Of a stretch of 64,000 nt of DNA, positions 9,508 through 16,864 are shown one piece after another. The notes below the pieces were generated by a model, which worked only from the letters and a program-made list of their open reading frames with translations, was not told where the DNA came from and did no database searches. The DNA lies in contig NZ_JAAALO010000006.1 in the NCBI RefSeq assembly GCF_009908295.1, positions 366,439-430,438 on the forward strand, given 5' to 3'. The position numbers were made by a program, and so were the translations under genes. Position 1 is the stretch's first letter, and each line of letters begins with the position of its first letter. Source of the stretch: Micromonospora rubida. Lineage in GTDB: Bacteria; Actinomycetota; Actinomycetes; Mycobacteriales; Micromonosporaceae.

Positions 9508-10536
9508 TCAGGCGGGCCCACCATCAGCTGGTTTCCGGATGCCGGGCCGCAGCCACGGGCCGCACAGGATGATCGCGACACCGATGCCGGCGCCGATCAC
9601 CGTCTCGACCCCCCGGTCGTACAGCAGCGACGAGACCGGGCGGGCCGCCGCGAGCTGGCCCATCAGCAGCGCCATCGGCGTGACGAACAACAGGGCCAGA
9701 CCGTAGTTGCGCCCGACCAGCAGCTCCGTGACGATCTGGAGCACCGCCACCACCAGCACGGTGGCGACCGCCGGAAGCTCCGGCGCGAGCAGCGCCGCGC
9801 TGGTCAGCAGGCCGAGCAGGGTGCCGAGGACCCGGTGCCCGGCCCGCACCAGCTGGGCACCCCGGCCCCGGGCGCTGAGCGGGGCGACCGCCGCCACCAT
9901 GGCCCAGTACGGGTGACCGATCCCGACGGCGGTCGCCGTGCCACCGGCGAGCGCCACCGCGAGGGCGTAGCGGGCCGGCTCCCAGCTCCACACGTGCGCG
10001 AGCCGGGCCGGGCGGCTGTCCAGCCGGCGGAGGAAGCCGCCGACGTTGCCGACGGCCAGCGCGAAGAGGCTGCTCAGGCCGGCCACCATCGCGGCGACCG
10101 GCACCTCGGAGAGGACGTGCGGGGTCGATGCCACGGCGCCGAACCCGAAGACGAGGAACAGCGGCCCCGGCGGGTGCCAGTCCTGCGCGGCGGCGAGGAC
10201 TGAGCCCAGGGCGGCGACGACCGCGGCGACCGGCACCGCGACCCAGGCCCGGTGCTCCACGGTGCCGACGAGCGCCCCCAGCACGACCGACGCGGTGAGC
10301 GCGGCACCGGCACTCGCCTGCATCGCCGCCCGGGACAGGTGCACGTGGTTGCGCCCGTACAGCGACGTGAACGCCCCGAACGCGGCGTAGGGGGTCCAGC
10401 TCGGGCGGCCCAGCACCAGCACCACGAGCAGCGGGACTCCGACGCTGACACCGGCCCGCAGCGCGACCCGGTGGGCGCCCTGCACCTCGCGGACGTGCAG
10501 CAGCCCCCGCAACGCCGCCCGAAGCCGCTCGGCCAT
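9508..10536 (-). CDS. FUSC-family (fusaric-acid-resistance-like) membrane protein
   Basis: Integral membrane protein of 342 residues with about ten hydrophobic helices arranged as two similar halves, the pattern of the FUSC/YccS/aromatic-acid exporter group. The first half carries SWTPYAAFGAFTSLYG and the second GHPYWAMVAAVAPLSA, the repeated membrane signature of the family. The start was set at ATG 10536 because the reading upstream is proline/arginine-rich without structure and crosses a tandem repeat. It follows aspS on the same strand after 232 bp that contain a hairpin and a tandem repeat, so cotranscription is uncertain. Substrate unknown; small organic acid efflux is a family-level guess. 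Confidence 0.8.
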   Translation of the reverse strand: MAERLRAALRGLLHVREVQGAHRVALRAGVSVGVPLLVVLVLGRPSWTPYAAFGAFTSLYGRNHVHLSRAAMQASAGAALTASVVLGALVGTVEHRAWVAVPVAAVVAALGSVLAAAQDWHPPGPLFLVFGFGAVASTPHVLSEVPVAAMVAGLSSLFALAVGNVGGFLRRLDSRPARLAHVWSWEPARYALAVALAGGTATAVGIGHPYWAMVAAVAPLSARGRGAQLVRAGHRVLGTLLGLLTSAALLAPELPAVATVLVVAVLQIVTELLVGRNYGLALLFVTPMALLMGQLAAARPVSSLLYDRGVETVIGAGIGVAIILCGPWLRPGIRKPADGGPA

Positions 10537-10620
10537 TCCACTCCCCCGCCCGCTCGCGCGGGTTTGGCGACGGCCACAGGACGCGAGTCCGGGTCCCTCC
10601 TTCATACCGCGCGCGGGGTG

Positions 10621-10734
10621 GCCGCCCGCACCAACCGGGAGAATCGGACCGCCCGTAACGCCTACCAGCGGATGTGCCGCCCGCACCAACCGGGAGAATC
10701 GGGCCGCCCGTAACGCCGGGGACCAGCGGATGTG
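10621..10734. repeat. Two-copy tandem repeat, about 55-59 bp unit
   Basis: The unit beginning GCCGCCCGCACCAACCGGGA at 10621 is repeated from 10676 with one substitution and a 4-bp insertion (GGGG) near its end; both copies end with ACCAGCGGATGTGCC. It lies between aspS and the downstream FUSC gene and encodes nothing obvious. It looks like a recent slippage duplication. Confidence 0.85.
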
Positions 10735-10761
10735 CCCGTCCCGCCGGTTCGACGGGACGGG
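10735..10761. terminator. Hairpin downstream of aspS
   Basis: A 9-bp perfect inverted repeat (arms 10735-10743 and 10753-10761) with a 9-nt loop sits 8 bp beyond the aspS stop codon on the minus strand. It lacks a T-tract and would be a weak or non-canonical terminator. Confidence 0.5.
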
Positions 10762-10768
10762 CCATCGG

Positions 10769-12055
10769 CTACGGGGTGAGCCGGTGCAGGTCGCGGGGGA
10801 ACGCGGTGACCTCGCGGACGTTGGCCGCGCCGACCAGGCGGGCGACGAAGCGTTCCAGGCCGATCGCGAAGCCACCGTGCGGCGGCATGCCGTGCCGGAA
10901 CGCGTCGAGGTAGCCCGCGTACGGCCCGATCGGCTCGCCGCGCGCCGCGAGGGCGGCCAGGTAGTCGTCGTACCGGTGCAGGCGCTGCCCGCCGGTGACC
11001 AGCTCCACCCCCCGGAACAGCAGGTCGAACCCGTTGGAGTACGCCGGCCGGGCCGGGTCGGGGTGGGTGTAGAACGGCCGCTTCGCCATCGGGTACCCGG
11101 TGACGAAGACGAACTCCGAGGAGTGTTCGACGCGGGCCCACTCCCCCAGCGCCCGCTCGTGGGCGGGGGCGAGGTCCGGCTCGTCGGGCGGGGCGCCGGC
11201 GATCCGCAGGGCCTCGGCGAAGTGCACCTCCGGGATCCGCGCCGGCACCTCCGGCGGGGTCACGCCCAGCGTGGCCAGGGCGGTGCCGGCCCGGTCCGCC
11301 ACGGTCGCCAGCATCCCCGCGAGGGTGTCCCGCAGCACGGCCATGACGTCGCGGTGGTCGGCCACGAAGCCCAGCTCGGCGTCGAGCGAGGTGTACTGGG
11401 CCAGGTGCCGGACGGTGTCGTGCGGCTCGGCCCGGAACACCGGCCCGACCTCGTACACCCGCTCGAAGACGCCCACCATGAGCTGCTTGTAGAACTGCGG
11501 CGACTGGGCCAGGTACGCGTTCCGGCCGAACCAGTCCAGCGCGAAGACGTTCGCGCCGGACTCGGTGGACGAGCCGACCACCTTCGGGGTGTGGATCTCC
11601 ACGAAGTCGCGGGCGTCCAGGGCGGCCCGGAAGCCGGCCACCGCCGCCGCCGAGATCCGCAGCGCCGCCGAGCGGGTCGGGTGGCGCAGGGCGACGGGCG
11701 CATGGTCGAGCTGGGTGGGCAGGCTCGCGGTCAGCGCCGGCCGGTACAGGTCGAACGGGGGCGGGACGGCGGGCGGGCCGAGCGGTCGTACCGTCGGGTC
11801 GGTCAGCTCGACCCCGGCGGGGGCCGCCGGGTTCGCGGTGGCCGTGCCGACCACCTCGACGACGGTCTCCTCGGTGAGCGCCCCGACGGCGGCGCGGACG
11901 GCCGGGTCGGTGACCACGACCTGGGTCAGGCCGGCGGCGTCCCGCACGATCAGGAACGTCACCGACTTGAGCAGCCGGCGGCGGTGCACCCAGCCGGCGA
12001 CCCGGACGGTCGCGCCGGCGTGGGCGGGAAGCTGGGTGGACAGGATGCGTTGCAC
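10769..12055 (-). CDS. aspS: Archaeal-type aspartyl-tRNA synthetase (probably non-discriminating)
   Basis: Class IIb aminoacyl-tRNA synthetase that charges tRNA-Asp, and in many archaeal-type enzymes also tRNA-Asn. An OB-fold anticodon domain (VRVAGWVHRRR) occupies residues 1-100. The catalytic core shows the motif 2 region VFRAEPHDTVRHL and motif 3 GGFAIGLERF. At 428 residues it lacks the GAD insertion of standard bacterial AspRS (about 590 aa), so it is the short archaeal form and probably a second copy. A TTG at 12082 is in frame, but GTG 12055 has a ribosome site GAGGAG 9 nt upstream and gives the usual N-terminus. A T-box leader with an Asp specifier lies directly upstream, so expression should respond to uncharged tRNA-Asp. 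Confidence 0.9.
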   Translation of the reverse strand: MQRILSTQLPAHAGATVRVAGWVHRRRLLKSVTFLIVRDAAGLTQVVVTDPAVRAAVGALTEETVVEVVGTATANPAAPAGVELTDPTVRPLGPPAVPPPFDLYRPALTASLPTQLDHAPVALRHPTRSAALRISAAAVAGFRAALDARDFVEIHTPKVVGSSTESGANVFALDWFGRNAYLAQSPQFYKQLMVGVFERVYEVGPVFRAEPHDTVRHLAQYTSLDAELGFVADHRDVMAVLRDTLAGMLATVADRAGTALATLGVTPPEVPARIPEVHFAEALRIAGAPPDEPDLAPAHERALGEWARVEHSSEFVFVTGYPMAKRPFYTHPDPARPAYSNGFDLLFRGVELVTGGQRLHRYDDYLAALAARGEPIGPYAGYLDAFRHGMPPHGGFAIGLERFVARLVGAANVREVTAFPRDLHRLTP

Positions 12056-12084
12056 GGTGGGCTGCTCCTCGATCGATCGCAACG

Positions 12085-12390
12085 CCTTCGCCGCCGCAGG
12101 GCGGCGAAGCGTCGCCTCAGCCCCGGGAGGTGTGGGCGAGCGGGTCCTCGCGGTGCCACCACACCTTCGCCCCCGCTCGCGCGGGGGCCTCGTCGTCGCC
12201 TGATGACCGGGGCCAGCCGGGCGGGCTCTACTGGGCGGGCGCCGGCAGGGTCGCCGCGCACGCCGTTCTTCCCGCAGCTCGGGAGGGTCTTCGCGCGCCG
12301 ACGCCAGACCGCCTCGCAGCGTTCGGCGGCTCTCTCGACTGGCGGGGCGGCGCGCTACTCGGCTCCGTCGCAGCTTTGCCGCAAGCTAGC
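12085..12390 (-). promoter_or_regulatory. T-box riboswitch leader of aspS, specifier GAC (Asp)
   Basis: On the minus strand the leader carries the full T-box architecture. Stem I contains GAGTAGC, then GAGAGAGCCG, an apical GCTG (GNUG) loop, and a specifier region GAAGACCCTCCCGAG in which GAC (12289-12287) is the Asp codon. The antiterminator bulge TGGCACC (12158-12152) is framed by a 7-bp helix GGTGTGG/CCACACC and a GCG/CGC helix. The variable base C after TGG would pair with discriminator G73, which tRNA-Asp has. A strong 16-bp hairpin with one bulge (about 12084-12118) follows and would be the alternative terminator or sequestering structure just before the ribosome site. Boundaries are approximate. 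Confidence 0.88.
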
Positions 12391-12513
12391 ACCCGGGCGG
12401 GGGGCGGGTAACGGGATTTTCGGCGGTGGCGGTGGGCGGCGTCACAGGAATTGGGGGGTGACGGCCGTCGCCTCACGTTCATCGACGGCGGCCGTCCGGC
12501 GTAGGCTCGATTC

Positions 12514-13521
12514 GTGACGATCGAGCACTTCGCGCCGACGACGCCGACCACCGAGCAGCCGACGACCAGCCCCGCTGCGCGTACCGCGACGGTCGCCCCC
12601 GAGGGGCGGCGCATGCTGCGGATCGAGGCGCGCAACGCCGAGACGCCGATCGAACGCAAACCCCCGTGGATCAAGGTCAAGGCCAAGATGGGGCCGGAGT
12701 ACACCCAGCTGCGCGGGCTCGTCTCGCGCGAGGGGCTGCACACCGTCTGCCAGGAGGCCGGCTGCCCCAACATCTACGAGTGCTGGGAGGACCGGGAGGC
12801 CACCTTCCTCATCGGTGGCGACCAGTGCACCCGGCGCTGCGACTTCTGCCAGATCGACACCGGCAAGCCGGCCGAGTTCGACGCCGACGAGCCGCGCCGG
12901 GTGGCCGAGTCCGTGGTGTCGATGGGCCTGCGCTACGCCACGATCACCGGTGTCGCCCGCGACGACCTGCCCGACGGCGGCGCCTGGCTGTACGCCGAAA
13001 CGGTCCGCCAGATCCACGCCCTCCAGCCCGGCTGCGGCGTGGAGCTGCTGATCCCCGACTTCAACGCGGTCCCCGAGCAGCTCGCCGAGGTCTTCGGCTC
13101 CCGCCCCGAGGTGCTGGGGCACAACGTCGAGACGGTGCCCCGGATCTTCAAGCGGATCCGGCCGGCGTTCCGCTACGACCGCTCGCTCGACGTGATCCGG
13201 CAGGCCCGCGCCGACGGCCTGGTCACCAAGAGCAACCTGATCCTCGGCATGGGCGAGGAGCGGGCCGAGGTGTCCCAGGCGCTGCGCGACCTGCACGAGG
13301 CGGGCTGCGAGCTGATCACCATCACGCAGTACCTGCGCCCGACGCCCCGACACCACCCGGTGACCCGCTGGGTCAAGCCGGAGGAGTTCGTGGAGCTGCG
13401 CGAGGAGGCCGAGGAGATCGGCTTCGCCGGGGTGATGAGCGGTCCGCTGGTGCGCTCGTCGTACCGGGCCGGCCGGCTCTACCGGCAGGCGCTGGACGCC
13501 CGCGAGGCCGTCCGCGCCTGA
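12514..13521 (+). CDS. lipA: Lipoyl synthase LipA
   Basis: Radical SAM enzyme that inserts two sulfur atoms into protein-bound octanoyl groups, completing lipoate synthesis begun by LipB. The auxiliary cluster cysteines are Cys79, Cys84 and Cys90 (CQEAGCPNIYEC), and the radical SAM triad CxxxCxxC is Cys105, Cys109 and Cys112 (CTRRCDFC). The conserved C-terminal RSSYRAG, whose Ser ligates the auxiliary cluster, is present. With GTG 12514 as start the protein is 335 residues and has a 30-residue Thr/Pro/Ala-rich N-terminal extension; a later start is possible. It is divergent from the T-box/aspS unit, so the two promoters share the 12390-12513 interval. Confidence 0.97.
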   Translation: MTIEHFAPTTPTTEQPTTSPAARTATVAPEGRRMLRIEARNAETPIERKPPWIKVKAKMGPEYTQLRGLVSREGLHTVCQEAGCPNIYECWEDREATFLIGGDQCTRRCDFCQIDTGKPAEFDADEPRRVAESVVSMGLRYATITGVARDDLPDGGAWLYAETVRQIHALQPGCGVELLIPDFNAVPEQLAEVFGSRPEVLGHNVETVPRIFKRIRPAFRYDRSLDVIRQARADGLVTKSNLILGMGEERAEVSQALRDLHEAGCELITITQYLRPTPRHHPVTRWVKPEEFVELREEAEEIGFAGVMSGPLVRSSYRAGRLYRQALDAREAVRA

Positions 13522-13729
13522 CCGGTCGGCCCGGCGCGCGCCGGGCCGGGCCGGGCCGGGCCGGACGACGTACGCCGGAGCCACGGCGGCCGCTGGGGCT
13601 ACCCGCCCGGATGACGTACGCCGGACGCCTTCGGGGCCGCAGGCGGGGTCTGCCGCGTGCTAAATTCCGCGCGGCCCGGCCCCCCGACGTCCCACCCAGC
13701 GGGGCGACTCTTGCCGAGAGACGTCGAAG

Positions 13730-15232
13730 ATGATGAATTTAGTCATGCCCCTGCCACATACTGTGATCATCGGCGCCGGCCCCGCAGGCCTGACCGCCGC
13801 CTACGAACTGACCAGGCGGAACGCCCCCGTCGAAGTGGTCGAGACAGACGACGTGGTGGGCGGGATCAGCCGCACCGTCGAGCGGGACGGCTGGCGGTTC
13901 GACATCGGCGGGCATCGGTTCTTCACCAAGGTGGCCCGGGTCGAGGCGTTCTGGCACGAGGTGCTGCCCGACGGCGACTTCCTGCTGCGCCCCCGGATGA
14001 GCCGGATCCACTACCGGGGCCGGCTGTTCGACTATCCGCTGCGGGCCGGCAACGCGCTGGGCAACCTGGGGATCGTCGAGGCGGTCCGCTGCGTCGGGTC
14101 GTACCTGTGGGCGCGGGTGCGACCGCCGGCGGACCAGAGCCACTTCGAGGGCTGGGTGTCGGCCCGCTTCGGCACCCGGCTGTACCGGATGTTCTTCAAG
14201 ACGTACACGGAGAAGGTCTGGGGCATCCCAGCCACCGAGCTGCAGGCCGACTGGGCGGCCCAGCGGATCCGCAACCTGTCGCTCGCGGGGGCGGTGCGCA
14301 ACGCGCTGCTGCCCCGCCTGGCCCGCGCCGACATCACCAGCCTGATCGAGGAGTTCCAGTACCCCCGGCTCGGCCCGGGGATGATGTGGGAACGCTGCGC
14401 CGCACTGGTCACCAAGGCCGGCGGCGTGGTGACGCTGGGGGCCCGGGCGGCGACCGTGCACCGCGCCGACGGCCGGGCGGTCGCGGTGACCGTGGCCGGG
14501 CCGGGCGGCACGCGCCGGGTCGCCGCCGACCACGTGATCAGCAGCATGCCGCTGGGCGCGCTGGTCCGGGCCGTGGACCCGCCCGCGCCGCCGGAGGTGC
14601 TGGCCGCCGCCGACGCGCTGCGGCACCGCGACTTCCTCACCGTGGCCCTGGTGGTGCCGGCCGCCGCCGGCTTCCCGGACAACTGGATCTACATACACAC
14701 CCCGGGGGTACGGGTCGGCCGGGTGCAGAACTTCGGCTCCTGGTCGCCGTACCTGGTGCGGGAGGGGTTCACCTGCCTGGGGCTGGAGTACTTCGTCGAC
14801 GTCGGCGACGACCTGTGGGACGCCCCCGACGACGAGTTGGTCACCCTGGGCACCGCCGAGTTGGAGGCGCTCGGGCTGGTCGACGCCGATGCGGTCTCCG
14901 CCGGGTACGTGGTCCGGATGCCGAAGGCGTACCCGCTCTACGACGCCGGGTACGAGCAGGCCGTGGAGACCGCCCGCGCCTGGCTCGCCGAGGCGGTGCC
15001 GAACGTGCACCCGGTCGGCCGCAACGGCATGCACCGCTACAACAACCAGGACCACTCGATGCTCACCGCGATGTTGACCGTGGAGAACATCCTCGACGGC
15101 CGCGAGCACGACGTGTGGGCGGTCAACGTCGAGGAGGAGTACCACGAGCAGGCCGGCAGCTCCCCGACAGCCGGGGCCTCCGGCCGGCACGGCACCGGCC
15201 GGGCCGCCCCGGTCCTGCCTCGCCGACCCTGA
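13730..15232 (+). CDS. FAD-dependent amine oxidase/protoporphyrinogen-oxidase-like protein
   Basis: Flavoprotein of 500 residues with an N-terminal dinucleotide fold VIIGAGPAGLTAAYEL (about residues 12-27) followed by the acidic ribose-binding residue in VVETDD, and the second FAD motif GWRFDIGGHRFF. The central region (FKTYTEKVWGIPATEL) is characteristic of a bacterial group related to UDP-galactopyranose mutase and protoporphyrinogen oxidase and often tied to polysaccharide or cell-wall gene sets. A specific reaction cannot be assigned. ATG 13730 is used; ATG 13745, five codons in, is an alternative. It sits between lipA and the DUF4191 gene, a place where mycobacteria have no gene. Confidence 0.82.
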   Translation: MMNLVMPLPHTVIIGAGPAGLTAAYELTRRNAPVEVVETDDVVGGISRTVERDGWRFDIGGHRFFTKVARVEAFWHEVLPDGDFLLRPRMSRIHYRGRLFDYPLRAGNALGNLGIVEAVRCVGSYLWARVRPPADQSHFEGWVSARFGTRLYRMFFKTYTEKVWGIPATELQADWAAQRIRNLSLAGAVRNALLPRLARADITSLIEEFQYPRLGPGMMWERCAALVTKAGGVVTLGARAATVHRADGRAVAVTVAGPGGTRRVAADHVISSMPLGALVRAVDPPAPPEVLAAADALRHRDFLTVALVVPAAAGFPDNWIYIHTPGVRVGRVQNFGSWSPYLVREGFTCLGLEYFVDVGDDLWDAPDDELVTLGTAELEALGLVDADAVSAGYVVRMPKAYPLYDAGYEQAVETARAWLAEAVPNVHPVGRNGMHRYNNQDHSMLTAMLTVENILDGREHDVWAVNVEEEYHEQAGSSPTAGASGRHGTGRAAPVLPRRP

Positions 15233-15292
15233 CCGGCCGGAGCACCGGGCGCGGATCAACCCCGTTGCACGGCGACCACTAGACTCTGCGAC

Positions 15293-15982
15293 ATGGCAAA
15301 GCCCCAGGAGAAGGTCTCGTTCGGCCAGCGGCTGAAGCAGATCGGGATGGTGTTCCAGTTCACCGCCAAGCAGGACCGGTGGTTTGCGCCGCTGACCGCC
15401 GGCGCGGTGCTGATCCCGCTCGCGCTGACCGTGGTCGCGGTGATTTTCTGGGGCTGGTTCTGGCTGCCGCTGGGCATCCTGATCGCCCTCCTCGCCGCGC
15501 TGATCGTGCTCAACCTGCGGTCCAACAAGGCGATGATGAACGCTGCCGAGGGGCAGCCCGGCGCGGCGGCGCAGATCATGGAGAACATGCGGGGCGACTG
15601 GCGGGTCACCCCGGCCGTCAGCTCCACCACCCAGATGGACATGGTGCACCTGGTGATCGGGCGCCCCGGCGTGATCCTGCTGGCCGAGGGGAACCCGCAG
15701 CGGGTCCGCGGCCTGCTGGGGCAGGAGAAGCGGCGGCTGACCAAGGTCATCGGCTCCGCCCCGCTCTACGACTACGTGATCGGCCAGGCCGAGAACGAGC
15801 TGCCGATCCGCAAGCTGCGAATGACCCTGATGCGGCTGCCGCGCAGCCTCAGCGGCAAGGACGTCAACGCCCTCGACAAGCGGCTCAAGGCGCTCACCGC
15901 CCGCCCGCAGATGCCCAAGGGCGCGATCCCGAAGAACATGCGCCCGCAACGCGGCGCCTTCCGCCAAACCCGAGGCCGCTAA
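15293..15982 (+). CDS. DUF4191 membrane protein (Rv2219-like)
   Basis: Conserved actinobacterial protein of 229 residues, function unknown. Residues about 35-80 form two closely spaced transmembrane helices (FAPLTAGAVLIPLALTVV and the following FWLPLGILIALLAAL); the remainder is a cytoplasmic domain with LVIGRPGVILLAEG and a basic tail (KNMRPQRGAFRQTRGR). In M. tuberculosis the orthologue lies between lipA and glnA1 next to an RDD gene, the same order seen here. The ATG start and full length agree with the family. A long perfect inverted repeat terminates the unit downstream. Confidence 0.9.
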   Translation: MAKPQEKVSFGQRLKQIGMVFQFTAKQDRWFAPLTAGAVLIPLALTVVAVIFWGWFWLPLGILIALLAALIVLNLRSNKAMMNAAEGQPGAAAQIMENMRGDWRVTPAVSSTTQMDMVHLVIGRPGVILLAEGNPQRVRGLLGQEKRRLTKVIGSAPLYDYVIGQAENELPIRKLRMTLMRLPRSLSGKDVNALDKRLKALTARPQMPKGAIPKNMRPQRGAFRQTRGR

Positions 15983-16041
15983 CCCCCACCCCCGCAGGCC
16001 GCGCCCACAGGGCCGCGCGCCCGCGCCCGGCCCTGCAAGAC

Positions 16042-16105
16042 GCGCTATTTCACGGAAAGAGTGGCCTCCCGGCGCTGGGAGGCCACTCTTTCCGTGAAAT
16101 AGCGC
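16042..16105. terminator. 29-bp perfect inverted repeat, bidirectional terminator
   Basis: Arms 16042-16070 and 16077-16105 are perfect complements separated by a 6-nt loop. It lies between the convergent DUF4191 and RDD genes. The arm includes TTTCACGGAAAGAGTGG, which is AT-richer than its surroundings, and the right flank repeats CTCTTTCCG. Its length far exceeds what termination requires. Confidence 0.85.
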
Positions 16106-16212
16106 TCTTTCCGTTGGGCGGGGGGTCAGGCCGCCCCGGGCGGGACGGGGGCGGGGCGGCCAGGCCGCCCGGGGCGGGGTGGGGCGGGGGTGTCCCGGGT
16201 GGGGGTGGGTGG

Positions 16213-16611
16213 TTAAGGGCGGGGGGCGGGGGCGATGACCGAGCCGGTGAGGCGGTCGTGCAGGCCGCGGCGGTGCTCGTCCATGATCAGGGCCGGGATC
16301 ACCAGGGCCAGCAGGACGCCACGCAGCAGCGCGCGGGTCAGCCCGATCCGGCCGCCGTCGGCCCAGGACACGCAGCGGATCCGGGTGATGTACATGCCGG
16401 GGGTCTGGGCGAACAGGCCGAGGAAGAGGGCGTACTCGACGATCAGCACCACGACGGGGGCCCAGCCGTCGCGGACCGGGTCGGCGAAGAAGTTGGACAC
16501 CAGCAGGCAGAGCACCCAGTCGATCACCAGGGCGCCGAACCGGCGGCCCAGGGGTGGCGGGACGAAACCGGGGTCGGTGGCGGGGGGCGCGGGATGCTGC
16601 GGCGTGGTCAC
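16213..16611 (-). CDS. RDD family membrane protein
   Basis: Small integral membrane protein of 132 residues with the RDD fold. After a Pro/Thr-rich tail the sequence has RRFGALVIDWVLCLL, in which Arg and Asp of the first helix give the family its name, then two further helices, the segment QTPGMYITRIRCVSW and a final DRLTGSVI (the third conserved Asp). The role of this family is not established; ion exchange has been proposed for some members. GTG 16611 is preferred over an in-frame TTG at 16620, though neither has a clear ribosome site. The synteny lipA-DUF4191-RDD-glnA1 matches mycobacteria. Confidence 0.85.
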   Translation of the reverse strand: MTTPQHPAPPATDPGFVPPPLGRRFGALVIDWVLCLLVSNFFADPVRDGWAPVVVLIVEYALFLGLFAQTPGMYITRIRCVSWADGGRIGLTRALLRGVLLALVIPALIMDEHRRGLHDRLTGSVIAPAPRP

Positions 16612-16769
16612 AGTCGCCAAGGGTAGTCAGGCACGCCGGGATGGCCGGATCGGCACCGACCGCTGAATCGGACCAAAGGCGGTAATCTGCGGTACAACGC
16701 CGCGCCGGGTATCCTCCGAACGGACAACGGCTGGCGACTGACCGGCGAAGATGACGCAGCGCGAGCGAC

Positions 16770-16807
16770 GTAACACGACAGAAACACTCAAGATACGGCC
16801 GGGCAAC
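16770..16807 (+). promoter_or_regulatory. Tandem GlnR-binding boxes upstream of glnA1
   Basis: The sequence GTAAC-N6-GAAAC at 16770-16785 matches the actinobacterial GlnR consensus (gTnAC-N6-GnAAC) exactly. After 6 nt a second, weaker copy GATAC-N6-GCAAC (16792-16807) follows in the same helical phase, reproducing the four-half-site layout described for Streptomyces glnA. It lies 58-95 bp upstream of the glnA1 start codon. Nitrogen-dependent control by GlnR is inferred. Confidence 0.75.
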
Positions 16808-16864
16808 CGCGCGGTCATAGCGTCGCCAGGAGCCAGCCACCCCGTGGACGTGCCAGGAGGACGT

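Noticed and set aside
12056..12082. TTG start for aspS
   Set aside because: GTG 12055 has the GAGGAG ribosome site at the right distance; the TTG would place that site inside the coding region.
16751..16864. Upstream ATG start for glnA1
   Set aside because: The canonical 474-residue protein starts at GTG 16865 with AGGAGG before it, and the extension runs through the GlnR boxes.
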